This document shows, in pieces, positions 1 to 5,311 of a stretch of DNA of 5,667 nucleotides. A program made the position numbers and the translations under genes. The first letter of the stretch is position 1, and each line of letters begins with the position of its first letter. The stretch is from an uncultured bacterium (GTDB lineage Bacteria; Bacillota; Clostridia; Oscillospirales; Oscillospiraceae), in the NCBI GenBank assembly GCA_905214155.1, contig CAJMLC010000129.1:1-5667 (forward strand), read 5' to 3'. The notes below the pieces were generated by a model. That model worked only from the letters and a program-made list of their open reading frames with translations, had not been told where the DNA came from and searched no databases.

Positions 1-108
1 GGCATCATCACCGAGGGCGAGGACAAGTACGTCATCGACGCCGATCAGTGCGTGGAATGCGGCACCTGCGCTGCCGAGTGCCCGAACGACGCGATCAGCC
101 AGGAATAA
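1..108 (+). CDS. [4Fe-4S] ferredoxin, C-terminal part (5' end outside window)
   Basis: The first 35 codons, read from base 1 to a TAA at 106-108, end in the cluster-binding motif CVECGTCAAECP (CxxCxxCxxxCP) and a short tail NDAISQE. This is the signature of the second half of a small bacterial-type 2[4Fe-4S] ferredoxin, a soluble electron carrier. The preceding residues GEDKYVIDADQ are the usual linker before the second cluster motif. The first cluster motif and the start codon lie upstream of the window, so the full length is not visible; small clostridial ferredoxins are about 55-60 residues. It could instead be the C-terminal end of a larger ferredoxin-domain enzyme, but the short stretch after the last cysteines fits the small form. 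A terminator follows 12 bases after the stop. Confidence 0.9.
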   Translation, partial: GIITEGEDKYVIDADQCVECGTCAAECPNDAISQE

Positions 109-120
109 TCCGTACATGGA

Positions 121-156
121 GCAAAAGCCTGTGCGCATGCACAGGCTTTTGCTTTT
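121..156 (+). terminator. Strong intrinsic terminator after ferredoxin
   Basis: Perfect 14-bp arms (121-134 and 139-152, GCAAAAGCCTGTGC and its complement) enclose a 4-base loop, GCAT. The right arm is followed by TTTT at 153-156. The hairpin begins 12 bases after the ferredoxin stop. The next gene's ribosome site starts only a few bases beyond the T run, which leaves no obvious room for a separate promoter. Confidence 0.85.
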
Positions 157-160
157 CATC

Positions 161-168
161 GGGGAGAG
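161..168 (+). promoter_or_regulatory. Ribosome binding site deciding the trmN6 start
   Basis: GGGGAGAG lies 5 bases before the ATG at 174. An open frame extends upstream to an ATG at 48, but that would overlap the ferredoxin codons and run through the terminator hairpin. This site therefore argues for the start at 174. Confidence 0.7.
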
Positions 169-173
169 ATGCA

Positions 174-890
174 ATGCGTGAGTATTTTTCCGGCGGCATC
201 ATGATGGCCGTCACAGACGGATGCTTCCGGCTGTCGACGGATTCGATGGTGCTGGCCGATTTCTGCCGTCTGCCGCGCGGGGCCGCCGTGTGCGACCTTG
301 GGTGCGGCTGCGGCGCGCTGGGGCTGCTGCTCCTGCGGGACCATCCGGGCGTGCGCGTGACCGGCATCGAAATTCTGCCGGACGCCGCCGCGCAGGCGCG
401 GAAAAATATTGACGCGAACCATCTGTCCGAACGCTTTTCTGTCATCACCGGCGACCTGCGCGAACATCGGGCGCTTTTGCCCGCAAACGCCTTCGACGCC
501 GTCGTGTCCAATCCGCCCTACTTCCCTGCCGCGTCCGGAGCGATCTCGCCGGACGATGCAAGAGCCATTGCGCGCAGCGAGGTCTGCTGCACGCTGGATG
601 ATCTCTGCGCGTGCGCGGCGCACACCTTGCGCTTCGGCGGCGATCTCTTTCTTGTCCACAAGCCGGAGCGCCTGACCGACCTGCTCTGCACGCTCCGCGC
701 GCACCGGCTGGAGGCGAAGCGCATCCGCTTCGTGCGGCACCACGCGGGCGCGGACGCGAGCCTCGTGCTGCTCGCGGCGCGCCTCGGCGGAAAGCCGGGC
801 GTGACCGTGGAGCCGGAGCTGCTGCTCTTCACGCCGGACGGACAGGAGACCGCCGAAACACGGCGAATCTATCACCATCAGGAGGACTGA
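174..890 (+). CDS. trmN6: tRNA1(Val) (adenine(37)-N6)-methyltransferase (YabB/YfiC/TrmN6 family)
   Basis: 238-residue SAM-dependent methyltransferase of the Rossmann type. By family it transfers a methyl group to N6 of adenine 37 next to the anticodon of tRNA1Val in the cytoplasm. Visible motifs in order: the N-terminal family stretch TDGCFRLSTDSMVLADF (about residues 14-30); SAM-binding motif I DLGCGCGALG (41-50); the acidic residue ending strand 2, GIE (64-66); and the N6-adenine methyltransferase motif NPPY at 113-116. The C-terminal half, with HKPERL and a final FTPDG segment, matches the family layout and length. Start 174 is chosen for the GGGGAGAG site just upstream. The stop is followed after only 2 bases by the rsmI start, and the rsmI ribosome site lies inside this gene's last codons, so the two are almost certainly co-transcribed. 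The exact tRNA substrate is inferred from family and synteny; a related N6-methyltransferase role is the main alternative. Confidence 0.88.
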   Translation: MREYFSGGIMMAVTDGCFRLSTDSMVLADFCRLPRGAAVCDLGCGCGALGLLLLRDHPGVRVTGIEILPDAAAQARKNIDANHLSERFSVITGDLREHRALLPANAFDAVVSNPPYFPAASGAISPDDARAIARSEVCCTLDDLCACAAHTLRFGGDLFLVHKPERLTDLLCTLRAHRLEAKRIRFVRHHAGADASLVLLAARLGGKPGVTVEPELLLFTPDGQETAETRRIYHHQED

Positions 891-892
891 CC

Positions 893-1726
893 ATGGCCGG
901 AATGCTCTATCTCGTGCCCACGCCGATCGGCAACCTCGGCGACATCTCCGTCCGCTGCCGCAAGACGCTGGCGGAGGCGGACTTCATCGCCGCGGAGGAT
1001 ACGCGCGTGACGCTGAAGCTGCTGAACTATCTCGAGCTGAAAAAGCCGCTCGTGAGCTATTACGAACACAACAAGGCCGAGAGCGGCCCGCGCATCGTGG
1101 CGCGCATCCTCGCGGGCGAGACGTGCGTGCTCGTCTCCGACGCGGGCTCCCCCGCGATCTCCGATCCCGGCGAGGATCTCGTCCGCCTCTGCGCGGAGGC
1201 CGGGATCCCGGTCTGCGCGATCCCCGGGCCGTGCGCGGTCATCACGGCCCTTTCCATCTCCGGGCTGCCGACGGGGCGCTTCTGCTTCGAGGGCTTCCTC
1301 TCGATCAATAAAAAGAGCCGGCGGGAGCATCTCGCGGGCCTGACGGACGAGCGGCGGACGATGATCTTCTACGAAGCGCCGCACAAGCTGGTCAACACGC
1401 TGGACGATCTCGCCGAGGCCTTCGGCGCGGAGCGGCGCATCTCGCTCTGCCGCGAGCTGACGAAGCTGCACGAGGAGGTCGTCCGCACGACGCTCGGCGA
1501 GGCCGCCGCGCGCTATCGCGAGACGCCGCCGAAGGGCGAATTTGTCCTCGTCGTCGCCGGTGCGGCAGCGGCCGCGGCGGAGGCCGCCACGCCGGAGGAT
1601 GCCCTGGCCCGCGTGCAGGCGCTGATGGCGGGGGGCCTCAGCAAAAAGGACGCCGTCAAGCAGGTCGCGAAGGAGACGGGTCTTGCGCGCAATGTCCTCT
1701 ATGATCTCGCTTTGCAGAATCTTTGA
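893..1726 (+). CDS. rsmI: 16S rRNA (cytidine(1402)-2'-O)-methyltransferase RsmI
   Basis: 277-residue member of the tetrapyrrole-methylase-like fold family. RsmI 2'-O-methylates cytidine 1402 of 16S rRNA at the decoding centre, acting on the small subunit. Clear family blocks in order: LYLVPTPIGNLGDI (5-18), EDTR (35-38), YYEHN (56-60), SDAGSPAISDPG (82-93), IPGPCAVITALSISGLP (110-126), FEGFL (132-136), FYEAPHKL (159-166), CRELTKLHEE and GEFVLVV. An alanine-rich linker follows, leading to a helical C-terminal segment (about 250-277, SKKDAVKQVAKETGL) that looks helix-turn-helix-like and is typical of full-length RsmI. The start ATG at 893 is preceded by AGGAGG at 880-885 with 7-base spacing. 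It lies 2 bases after trmN6, forming one operon. The longer open frame upstream (from 611) is out-of-frame read-through of trmN6 and was not used. Length is normal and no key block is missing. Confidence 0.96.
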   Translation: MAGMLYLVPTPIGNLGDISVRCRKTLAEADFIAAEDTRVTLKLLNYLELKKPLVSYYEHNKAESGPRIVARILAGETCVLVSDAGSPAISDPGEDLVRLCAEAGIPVCAIPGPCAVITALSISGLPTGRFCFEGFLSINKKSRREHLAGLTDERRTMIFYEAPHKLVNTLDDLAEAFGAERRISLCRELTKLHEEVVRTTLGEAAARYRETPPKGEFVLVVAGAAAAAAEAATPEDALARVQALMAGGLSKKDAVKQVAKETGLARNVLYDLALQNL

Positions 1727-1769
1727 TGTCGTTCTGAATCCCTCCTTGAAACATTTTGAGATCGACCGC

Positions 1770-1812
1770 CCGCACCGTGGAGCCCGTTCTGACCACGGTG
1801 CGGCTTGTCTTT
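1770..1812 (+). terminator. Upstream hairpin after rsmI, possible weak terminator
   Basis: An 11-bp perfect inverted repeat, CCGCACCGTGG (1770-1780) with its complement at 1793-1803, encloses a 12-base loop and is followed by CTTGTCTTT. It starts about 44 bases after the rsmI stop. The T-rich tail is interrupted, so it may be a weak terminator or a 3'-end stabilising hairpin ahead of the strong palindrome at 1830. Confidence 0.45.
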
Positions 1813-1829
1813 GCAGCAGGGACAGCGCG

Positions 1830-1866
1830 AAAAAGCGCCCGCCGGAGCTCCGGCGGGCGCTTTTTT
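1830..1866. terminator. Bidirectional terminator between rsmI and the AbrB-like gene
   Basis: A perfect 36-bp palindrome (1830-1865) has five flanking A residues, a GC-only arm GCGCCCGCCGG with centre GAGCTC, and six T residues on the right. Read on either strand it gives a GC-rich hairpin followed by a T run. It sits between the 3' ends of convergent rsmI (plus) and the AbrB-like gene (minus), whose stop is 8 bases away. Confidence 0.93.
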
Positions 1867-1873
1867 GCGGGAT

Positions 1874-2116
1874 TTACAGCTTCTTCAGTTCCTTCAGGCA
1901 GTTCGGGCAGATGTTCTTGCCCCGGTAGTTCGTAATGTTTTTCGCATCACCGCAGAAGATGCAGGTCGGCTCATACTTGCGCAGAATAATCGAGGAGCCA
2001 TCAACATAGATTTCAATCGCGTCCTTCTCCGCGATGTCCATGGTCCGGCGCAGCTCGATCGGAAGCACGATACGCCCCAGCTCATCCACTTTTCTTACGA
2101 TTCCTGTAGACTTCAT
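1874..2116 (-). CDS. AbrB/SpoVT-family transcriptional regulator with C-terminal zinc-ribbon-like tail
   Basis: 80-residue protein. Residues 1-50 are a swapped-hairpin AbrB DNA-binding domain (MKSTGIVRKVDELGRIVLP then IELRRTMDIAEKDAIEIYVDG) very close to the Bacillus subtilis AbrB N-terminus. The arginines reported for AbrB DNA contact (8, 15, 23, 24) are all present. The usual AbrB C-terminal multimerisation domain is replaced by a short segment with two CxxC pairs, at Cys52/55 and Cys70/73, which looks like a structural zinc ribbon. AbrB-type proteins repress post-exponential and early sporulation genes in the nucleoid. The start at 2116 is chosen because GGAGGG (2129-2124) lies 7 bases upstream; an in-frame ATG at 2131 overlaps that site and has no good site of its own. 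The gene is convergent with rsmI, as in B. subtilis, and divergent from spmA. The family call is firm; its regulon is not visible here. Confidence 0.93.
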   Translation of the reverse strand: MKSTGIVRKVDELGRIVLPIELRRTMDIAEKDAIEIYVDGSSIILRKYEPTCIFCGDAKNITNYRGKNICPNCLKELKKL

Positions 2117-2123
2117 ATTTGTT

Positions 2124-2129
2124 CCCTCC
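2124..2129 (-). promoter_or_regulatory. Ribosome binding site deciding the AbrB-like start
   Basis: On the minus strand GGAGGG at 2129-2124 sits 7 bases before the ATG at 2116. This supports the start of the KSTGIVRK protein over the in-frame ATG five codons upstream at 2131. Confidence 0.75.
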
Positions 2130-2177
2130 ATTCCCCTTTTTCGCCATTCCCCGACGAAAAAAGGATTTTCACGTCGC

Positions 2178-2205
2178 TTTATACTATATCATCCATTTAT
2201 GTCTA
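2178..2205 (-). promoter_or_regulatory. Candidate SigA-type promoter of the AbrB-like gene
   Basis: On the minus strand TAGACA (2205-2200) is followed after 16 bases by TATAAA (2183-2178), with about 60 bases of leader to the start codon. It lies in an 80-bp stretch of only about 31% GC (25 of 80 bases, 2151-2230). On the plus strand the same place reads TATACT (2180-2185), a possible -10 for spmA, so promoters may overlap. The plus-strand -35 is not recognisable as a housekeeping site; a sporulation sigma factor is conceivable but unproven. Confidence 0.45.
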
Positions 2206-2230
2206 AATTTTGAACACGTACACATTTTTT

Positions 2231-2236
2231 GGGGGA
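2231..2236 (+). promoter_or_regulatory. Ribosome binding site deciding the spmA start
   Basis: GGGGGA ends 9 bases before the ATG at 2246. The frame stays open back to a TTG at 2210, but that start would overlap the divergent promoter region and has no ribosome site, so 2246 is preferred. Confidence 0.6.
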
Positions 2237-2245
2237 TTTCTGAAA

Positions 2246-2809
2246 ATGACTTTTTTGGTCGTCCTGTTTTTTGTACTCTCTCTTCTGTCCGGCCTGTTCA
2301 CCGGGCAGATCTCCGGCGCGGCGCTGCTGCGCGGCGCCGAGGAAGGGGCGCGTCTGGCGCTCTCGCTCGCGGGGCCGCTCTGCCTCTGGTCGGGCTTTGC
2401 CGCGCTGCTGGAGGACAACGGGTGGAGCCGTCTGCTCGCGCGCGGGCTGCGTCCGCTCCTGCGGCGCCTGTTTCCAGGTGCCATGGACGATGAGGTCTGC
2501 GCCGGGGCGCTCTGCGGCAACCTCAGCGCAAATCTGCTCGGCCTCGGCAACGCAGCGACGCCGCTCGGCGTCCGGGCCGTGCAGCGGATGAAGCTGCGCT
2601 CCGGCGGGGACGCGGCCAGCGACGAAATGTGCATGCTCATCGTGATGAACACCGCCTCGATGCAGCTCCTGCCCACGACGGTGGCCTCCGTGCGGGCCAG
2701 CCTCGGCGCAGCTAAACCGTTTGACATTCTGGTCCCGGTCTGGCTGGCGTCGGTCTGCTCGGTCGGCGCGGGGATCCTGGCCGCAAAAGCGCTGCGGCGC
2801 TTCCTATGA
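2246..2809 (+). CDS. spmA: Spore maturation protein SpmA
   Basis: 187-residue membrane protein of the nucleoside-recognition (Gate) domain family. In Bacillus, SpmA and SpmB are needed for proper spore core dehydration and heat resistance; their molecular activity is not established. Visible features: a hydrophobic N-terminal segment (about 1-20), a second hydrophobic stretch (about 36-55), the highly conserved block NLSANLLGLGNAATPLG (92-108), a second block MNTASMQLLPTTVASVRASLG (134-154), and a C-terminal membrane segment (about 161-182) ending in a basic tail. Length is close to the usual 190-200. The start is taken at 2246 because of GGGGGA at 2231-2236. It overlaps spmB by four bases (ATGA), indicating translational coupling. 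It is transcribed divergently from the AbrB-like gene across an AT-rich spacer, so that regulator is a reasonable but untested candidate for its control. The dacB gene that precedes spmAB in B. subtilis is not here. Confidence 0.94.
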   Translation: MTFLVVLFFVLSLLSGLFTGQISGAALLRGAEEGARLALSLAGPLCLWSGFAALLEDNGWSRLLARGLRPLLRRLFPGAMDDEVCAGALCGNLSANLLGLGNAATPLGVRAVQRMKLRSGGDAASDEMCMLIVMNTASMQLLPTTVASVRASLGAAKPFDILVPVWLASVCSVGAGILAAKALRRFL

Positions 2810-3318
2810 CGGAGCTGCTCATCCCGCTGCTGTTTCTGGCCGCAGCGGTCACAGCCATGGCCCGGCGGCAGGACGGCTACGCGGCGCTCCTGCGCGGCGC
2901 GCAGGACGGGCTCCGTCTGCTGGCGACGCTCGCCCCGACGCTGATCATCCTGCTCGCGCTGGTGACGATGCTGCGCGAGAGCGGCTTTTTCGGGCTGCTG
3001 TCCGCGTGGCTCCACCCGCTCTTCACCCGGCTCGGCATCCCTTCAGAACTCGCTCCGCTCATGCTCATCCGCCCCGTCAGCGGCAGCGCCGCCCTCGCCC
3101 TTGGCGCCGATCTGATGCGGGAGCACGGTGTCGATTCGCTGATTGGGCGGACGGCAGCGGTCATGCTCGGCAGCTCGGAGACAACCTTTTATACGATCAG
3201 CGTCTATTTTGGCGCGGCAGGCATCAAGCGCACGCGCTACGCCATCCCGGCGGCGCTCTGCGCGGATGCGGTCGGTTTTTTCTGTGCCGCGCTGTTCACA
3301 CGGCTGTTTTTCTCTTGA
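2806..3318 (+). CDS. spmB: Spore maturation protein SpmB
   Basis: 170-residue membrane protein, partner of SpmA, with the same nucleoside-recognition fold. It has an N-terminal hydrophobic segment (about 4-18), a second membrane stretch (about 38-56), the conserved RPVSGSAAL block (89-97), the characteristic block GSSETTFYTISVYFGAAG (122-139) followed by KRTRYAIPAAL (141-151), and a final hydrophobic segment (about 149-169). These are the standard SpmB landmarks and the length is normal. The ATG at 2806 overlaps the spmA TGA (ATGA), so it is translated by coupling; no separate strong ribosome site is needed. By family it acts in spore maturation, affecting core water content, in the sporulating cell. 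Its last codons and stop contain the -35 box of the argS promoter. Confidence 0.95.
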   Translation: MTELLIPLLFLAAAVTAMARRQDGYAALLRGAQDGLRLLATLAPTLIILLALVTMLRESGFFGLLSAWLHPLFTRLGIPSELAPLMLIRPVSGSAALALGADLMREHGVDSLIGRTAAVMLGSSETTFYTISVYFGAAGIKRTRYAIPAALCADAVGFFCAALFTRLFFS

Positions 3319-3343
3319 AGTTCGTCCGGTTTTCTGCTATAAT
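3315..3343 (+). promoter_or_regulatory. argS promoter, SigA type with extended -10
   Basis: TTGAAG (3315-3320) and a perfect TATAAT (3338-3343) are separated by 17 bases. The -10 carries the extended TGC (3335-3337) in front. The -35 box overlaps the spmB stop codon. Predicted transcription start is near 3350, about 27 bases before the argS ATG, so argS can be expressed independently of spmAB. Confidence 0.88.
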
Positions 3344-3365
3344 GCTCTCGATTATGAGCAGAAAA
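3330..3365. repeat. Inverted repeat over the argS -10 box and leader
   Basis: TTTTCTGCT (3330-3338) is repeated inverted as AGCAGAAAA (3357-3365). Just inside, ATAAT (3339-3343) pairs with ATTAT (3351-3355), leaving one unpaired G (3356) and a 7-base centre, GCTCTCG. The left arm contains the -10 box and the right arm touches the argS ribosome site AAGGTGA. There is no T run, so it is not a terminator. It could be a protein operator or an RNA hairpin in transcripts coming from spmAB. Confidence 0.75.
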
Positions 3366-3376
3366 GGTGAATTACG

Positions 3377-5134
3377 ATGCAAATTCTTGTAGATTTGATC
3401 TCCAAGCAGGTCGCGGATGCGTTCGAGGCTGCCGGTTTTGACCGGAGCTTCGGCAAGGCGACGCTCTCCAACCGGCCCGACCTGTGCGAATTTCAGTGCA
3501 ACGGCGCGATGCCCGCTGCCAAAACCTATCACAAAGCGCCCATCCAGATCGCGTCTGCGGTCTGCGAAAAGATGGCGGACTGCCAGATGTTCGAGTCGGT
3601 CGAGGCCGTGAACCCCGGCTTTTTGAACATGAAGCTCTCGGGCGAGTATCTTGCGCAGTTCCTGCGCGAGATGCAGACGAGCGACCGCTTCGGCGTGGAG
3701 CCGGATGCGAACGCGCGCACCATCGTCCTCGATTACGGCGGCCCGAACGTAGCCAAGCCCCTGCACATCGGCCATCTGCGCAGCGCCATCATCGGCGAGT
3801 CTGTCAAGCGGATCTACCGTTACTTCGGCAACCACGTCATCGGCGACATCCACCTCGGCGACTGGGGCCTCCAGATGGGCCTGATCATCGAGGAAGTCCG
3901 CGACCGGCATCCGGAGCTCCCCTACTTCGACCCGGACTTCACCGGCGAATATCCGAAGGAAGCGCCGTTCACGATCTCGGAGCTCGAAGAGATCTATCCC
4001 GCGGCCAGCGCGAAGAGCAAGGCAGACGAGGCGTTCGCGCAGCGCGCGCACCACGCGACCTATCTGCTCCAGTCCGGCGACCGGGGCTACCGCGCGATGT
4101 GGGACCACATCATGCGCGTCTCTGTGGCAGACCTCAAGCGCAATTATGAAAACCTGAACGTCAGCTTCGACGTCTGGCTCGGCGAGTCCGACGCGCAGAA
4201 GTATATCCCGCAGATGCTGGACATTGTGAAGGGCAAGGGGCTGACCGTCGAGTCTGAAGGCGCGCTCGTCGTGCCCGTGCAGGAGGAATCTGACACGAAG
4301 GAGATCCCGCCCTGCATCCTGCTGAAGTCCGACGGCGCGACGCTCTACGCCACGACCGACCTCGCGACGATTTTGCAGCGCGAGCAGGATTTCCATCCCG
4401 GCAAGATCCTCTACGTCGTCGACAAGCGGCAGAGCCTGCATTTTGAGCAGGTGTTCCGCGTGGCGCGCAAGGCGGCGCTCGTCCCCGAGACGACGGAGCT
4501 GCAGCACATCGGCTTCGGCACGATGAACGGCAAGGACGGCAAGCCGTTCAAGACCCGTGCCGGCGGTGTCATGCGCCTCGAGACGCTCATCCGCGAAGTG
4601 ACGGAATACGTCACGCAGAAGATCCAGGAGAACCAGACCGTCTCCGACGAAGAGCTGCCCGAGACCGCGAAGCGCATCGCGCTGGCCGCCCTCAAATACG
4701 GCGACCTCTCGAACCTCGCGACCAAGGACTACGTCTTCGACCTCGACCGCTTCTCGTCCTTCGAGGGCAACACCGGCCCGTATATTCTTTACACGATCGT
4801 CCGCATCAAGTCGATCCTTGCGAAATATCCGGGCGACGTCTCGGCGGCGAAGCTCCTCCCGCCGGACAGCGCGGAACAGAAGGCGCTGATGCTGGTGCTC
4901 TCGCGGATGCAGGATGCGCTGCGCGGCGCGTACCGCGATTCGGCCCCGAACGCCATCTGCGCGTATATCTACGAGCTGGCGGGCGCGGCCAACAAGTTCT
5001 ATCACGACGTGAAGATCATCTCCGAGCCCGACGCAGCCAAGCAGGGCAGCTATGTGGCGCTGATGGAGCTGACGCGCGGCGTGCTGGAGGCGTGCATCGA
5101 TCTGCTCGGCTTCTCGGCCCCGGACCGTATGTGA
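3377..5134 (+). CDS. argS: Arginine--tRNA ligase (arginyl-tRNA synthetase)
   Basis: 585-residue class I synthetase that attaches arginine to tRNA-Arg using ATP, in the cytoplasm. Domain order: an N-terminal ArgS additional domain (about 1-100, ending near NPGFLNMKLS), then the catalytic Rossmann domain with DYGGPNVAKPLHIGHLRS, where the HIGH signature is at 130-133, followed by GDIHLGDWG. The class I second signature appears in the degenerate ArgS form KTRAGGVM at 392-399 rather than KMSKS, which is normal for many ArgS enzymes. The C-terminal DALR anticodon-binding domain begins around NTGPYILYTIVRI (465-477) and the protein ends in GFSAPDRM, like other family members. Length is typical (about 550-590). 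The start ATG has AAGGTGA (3364-3370) 6 bases upstream and its own promoter at 3315-3343. A hairpin pair terminates it downstream. I see no frameshift or missing block. Confidence 0.98.
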   Translation: MQILVDLISKQVADAFEAAGFDRSFGKATLSNRPDLCEFQCNGAMPAAKTYHKAPIQIASAVCEKMADCQMFESVEAVNPGFLNMKLSGEYLAQFLREMQTSDRFGVEPDANARTIVLDYGGPNVAKPLHIGHLRSAIIGESVKRIYRYFGNHVIGDIHLGDWGLQMGLIIEEVRDRHPELPYFDPDFTGEYPKEAPFTISELEEIYPAASAKSKADEAFAQRAHHATYLLQSGDRGYRAMWDHIMRVSVADLKRNYENLNVSFDVWLGESDAQKYIPQMLDIVKGKGLTVESEGALVVPVQEESDTKEIPPCILLKSDGATLYATTDLATILQREQDFHPGKILYVVDKRQSLHFEQVFRVARKAALVPETTELQHIGFGTMNGKDGKPFKTRAGGVMRLETLIREVTEYVTQKIQENQTVSDEELPETAKRIALAALKYGDLSNLATKDYVFDLDRFSSFEGNTGPYILYTIVRIKSILAKYPGDVSAAKLLPPDSAEQKALMLVLSRMQDALRGAYRDSAPNAICAYIYELAGAANKFYHDVKIISEPDAAKQGSYVALMELTRGVLEACIDLLGFSAPDRM

Positions 5135-5148
5135 TCAAAATATCTCAT

Positions 5149-5189
5149 AAAAAAATCGACCGCCTGCCGCAAAATCGCAGCGTGCGGTC
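5149..5189 (-). terminator. Minus-strand-oriented terminator-like hairpin after argS
   Basis: GACCGC (5158-5163) pairs with GCGGTC (5184-5189). An inner CTGC/GCAG pair (5164-5167 with 5177-5180) sits beside a small bulge. On the minus strand the hairpin is followed by GA then seven T residues (the seven A residues at 5149-5155 on plus), a classic terminator shape for leftward transcription. On the plus strand it lacks a T run. No leftward gene is evident on its right within the window. Confidence 0.5.
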
Positions 5190-5201
5190 CGTATCTCGCG
5201 C

Positions 5202-5234
5202 AAAAACCGGCAGTCAAAACGACTGCCGGTTTTT
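5202..5234 (+). terminator. argS intrinsic terminator, also symmetric for the minus strand
   Basis: 14-bp perfect arms (5202-5215 and 5221-5234, AAAAACCGGCAGTC and its complement) enclose the loop AAAAC. The right arm ends in TTTTT, followed by GTGTT. It starts 67 bases after the argS stop. The flanking A and T runs make it potentially active in both directions. Confidence 0.88.
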
Positions 5235-5240
5235 GTGTTA

Positions 5241-5262
5241 AAAAGAAAGAGAAAAGAAAGAG
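5241..5262 (+). repeat. Tandem 11-bp polypurine repeat
   Basis: AAAAGAAAGAG occurs twice, head to tail (5241-5251 and 5252-5262), inside an uninterrupted 30-base purine tract (5240-5269). It lies between the argS terminator and the spore protein gene. The function is unknown; it may simply be low-complexity AT-rich spacer. Confidence 0.8.
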
Positions 5263-5311
5263 AGGAAAACTGGATTTCCTGACTCATAAGATAAAGGACA
5301 ATCATGTCCGA

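Larger units (their letters stand above)
5149..5306 (-). ncRNA. Possible small leftward RNA in the argS-SASP spacer
   Basis: This is a hypothesis built from three visible parts: the minus-strand promoter-like boxes (5341-5312), a short inverted repeat GGACA/TGTCC close to the predicted 5' end (5309-5296), and two hairpins with T runs for leftward termination (5234-5202 and 5189-5149). A transcript would be about 100-155 bases. The minus strand has an open frame here, but it has no ribosome site and reads through both hairpins, so coding is unlikely. No known RNA family is recognised. Confidence 0.18.

Noticed and set aside
48..173. Upstream extension of trmN6 to an ATG at 48
   Set aside because: It would overlap the ferredoxin cysteine motif in another frame and translate through the terminator hairpin; the start at 174 has its own ribosome site.
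156..878. A 240-codon minus-strand open frame opposite trmN6
   Set aside because: It mirrors a gene with clear methyltransferase motifs; its composition is antisense-like and it has no recognisable domain.
878..1471. A 197-codon minus-strand open frame opposite rsmI
   Set aside because: It is antisense to a complete rsmI, with low-complexity Arg/Ala/Asp-rich content and no domain.
1683..2206. Plus-strand open frames through the terminator and opposite the AbrB-like gene
   Set aside because: They cross the strong bidirectional terminator and are antisense to a clear AbrB-domain gene; none has a convincing ribosome site.
2203..3015. A 270-codon minus-strand open frame opposite spmA and spmB
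   Set aside because: It covers two conserved genes, is rich in Arg, Ser, Ala and Pro, and would span the divergent promoter region.
3296..5005. A 569-codon open frame on the minus strand opposite argS
   Set aside because: It runs antisense through a complete, fully recognisable argS. Its product is dominated by Arg, Ala, Val, Asp and Leu with no motifs, as expected for an antisense shadow in GC-rich DNA.
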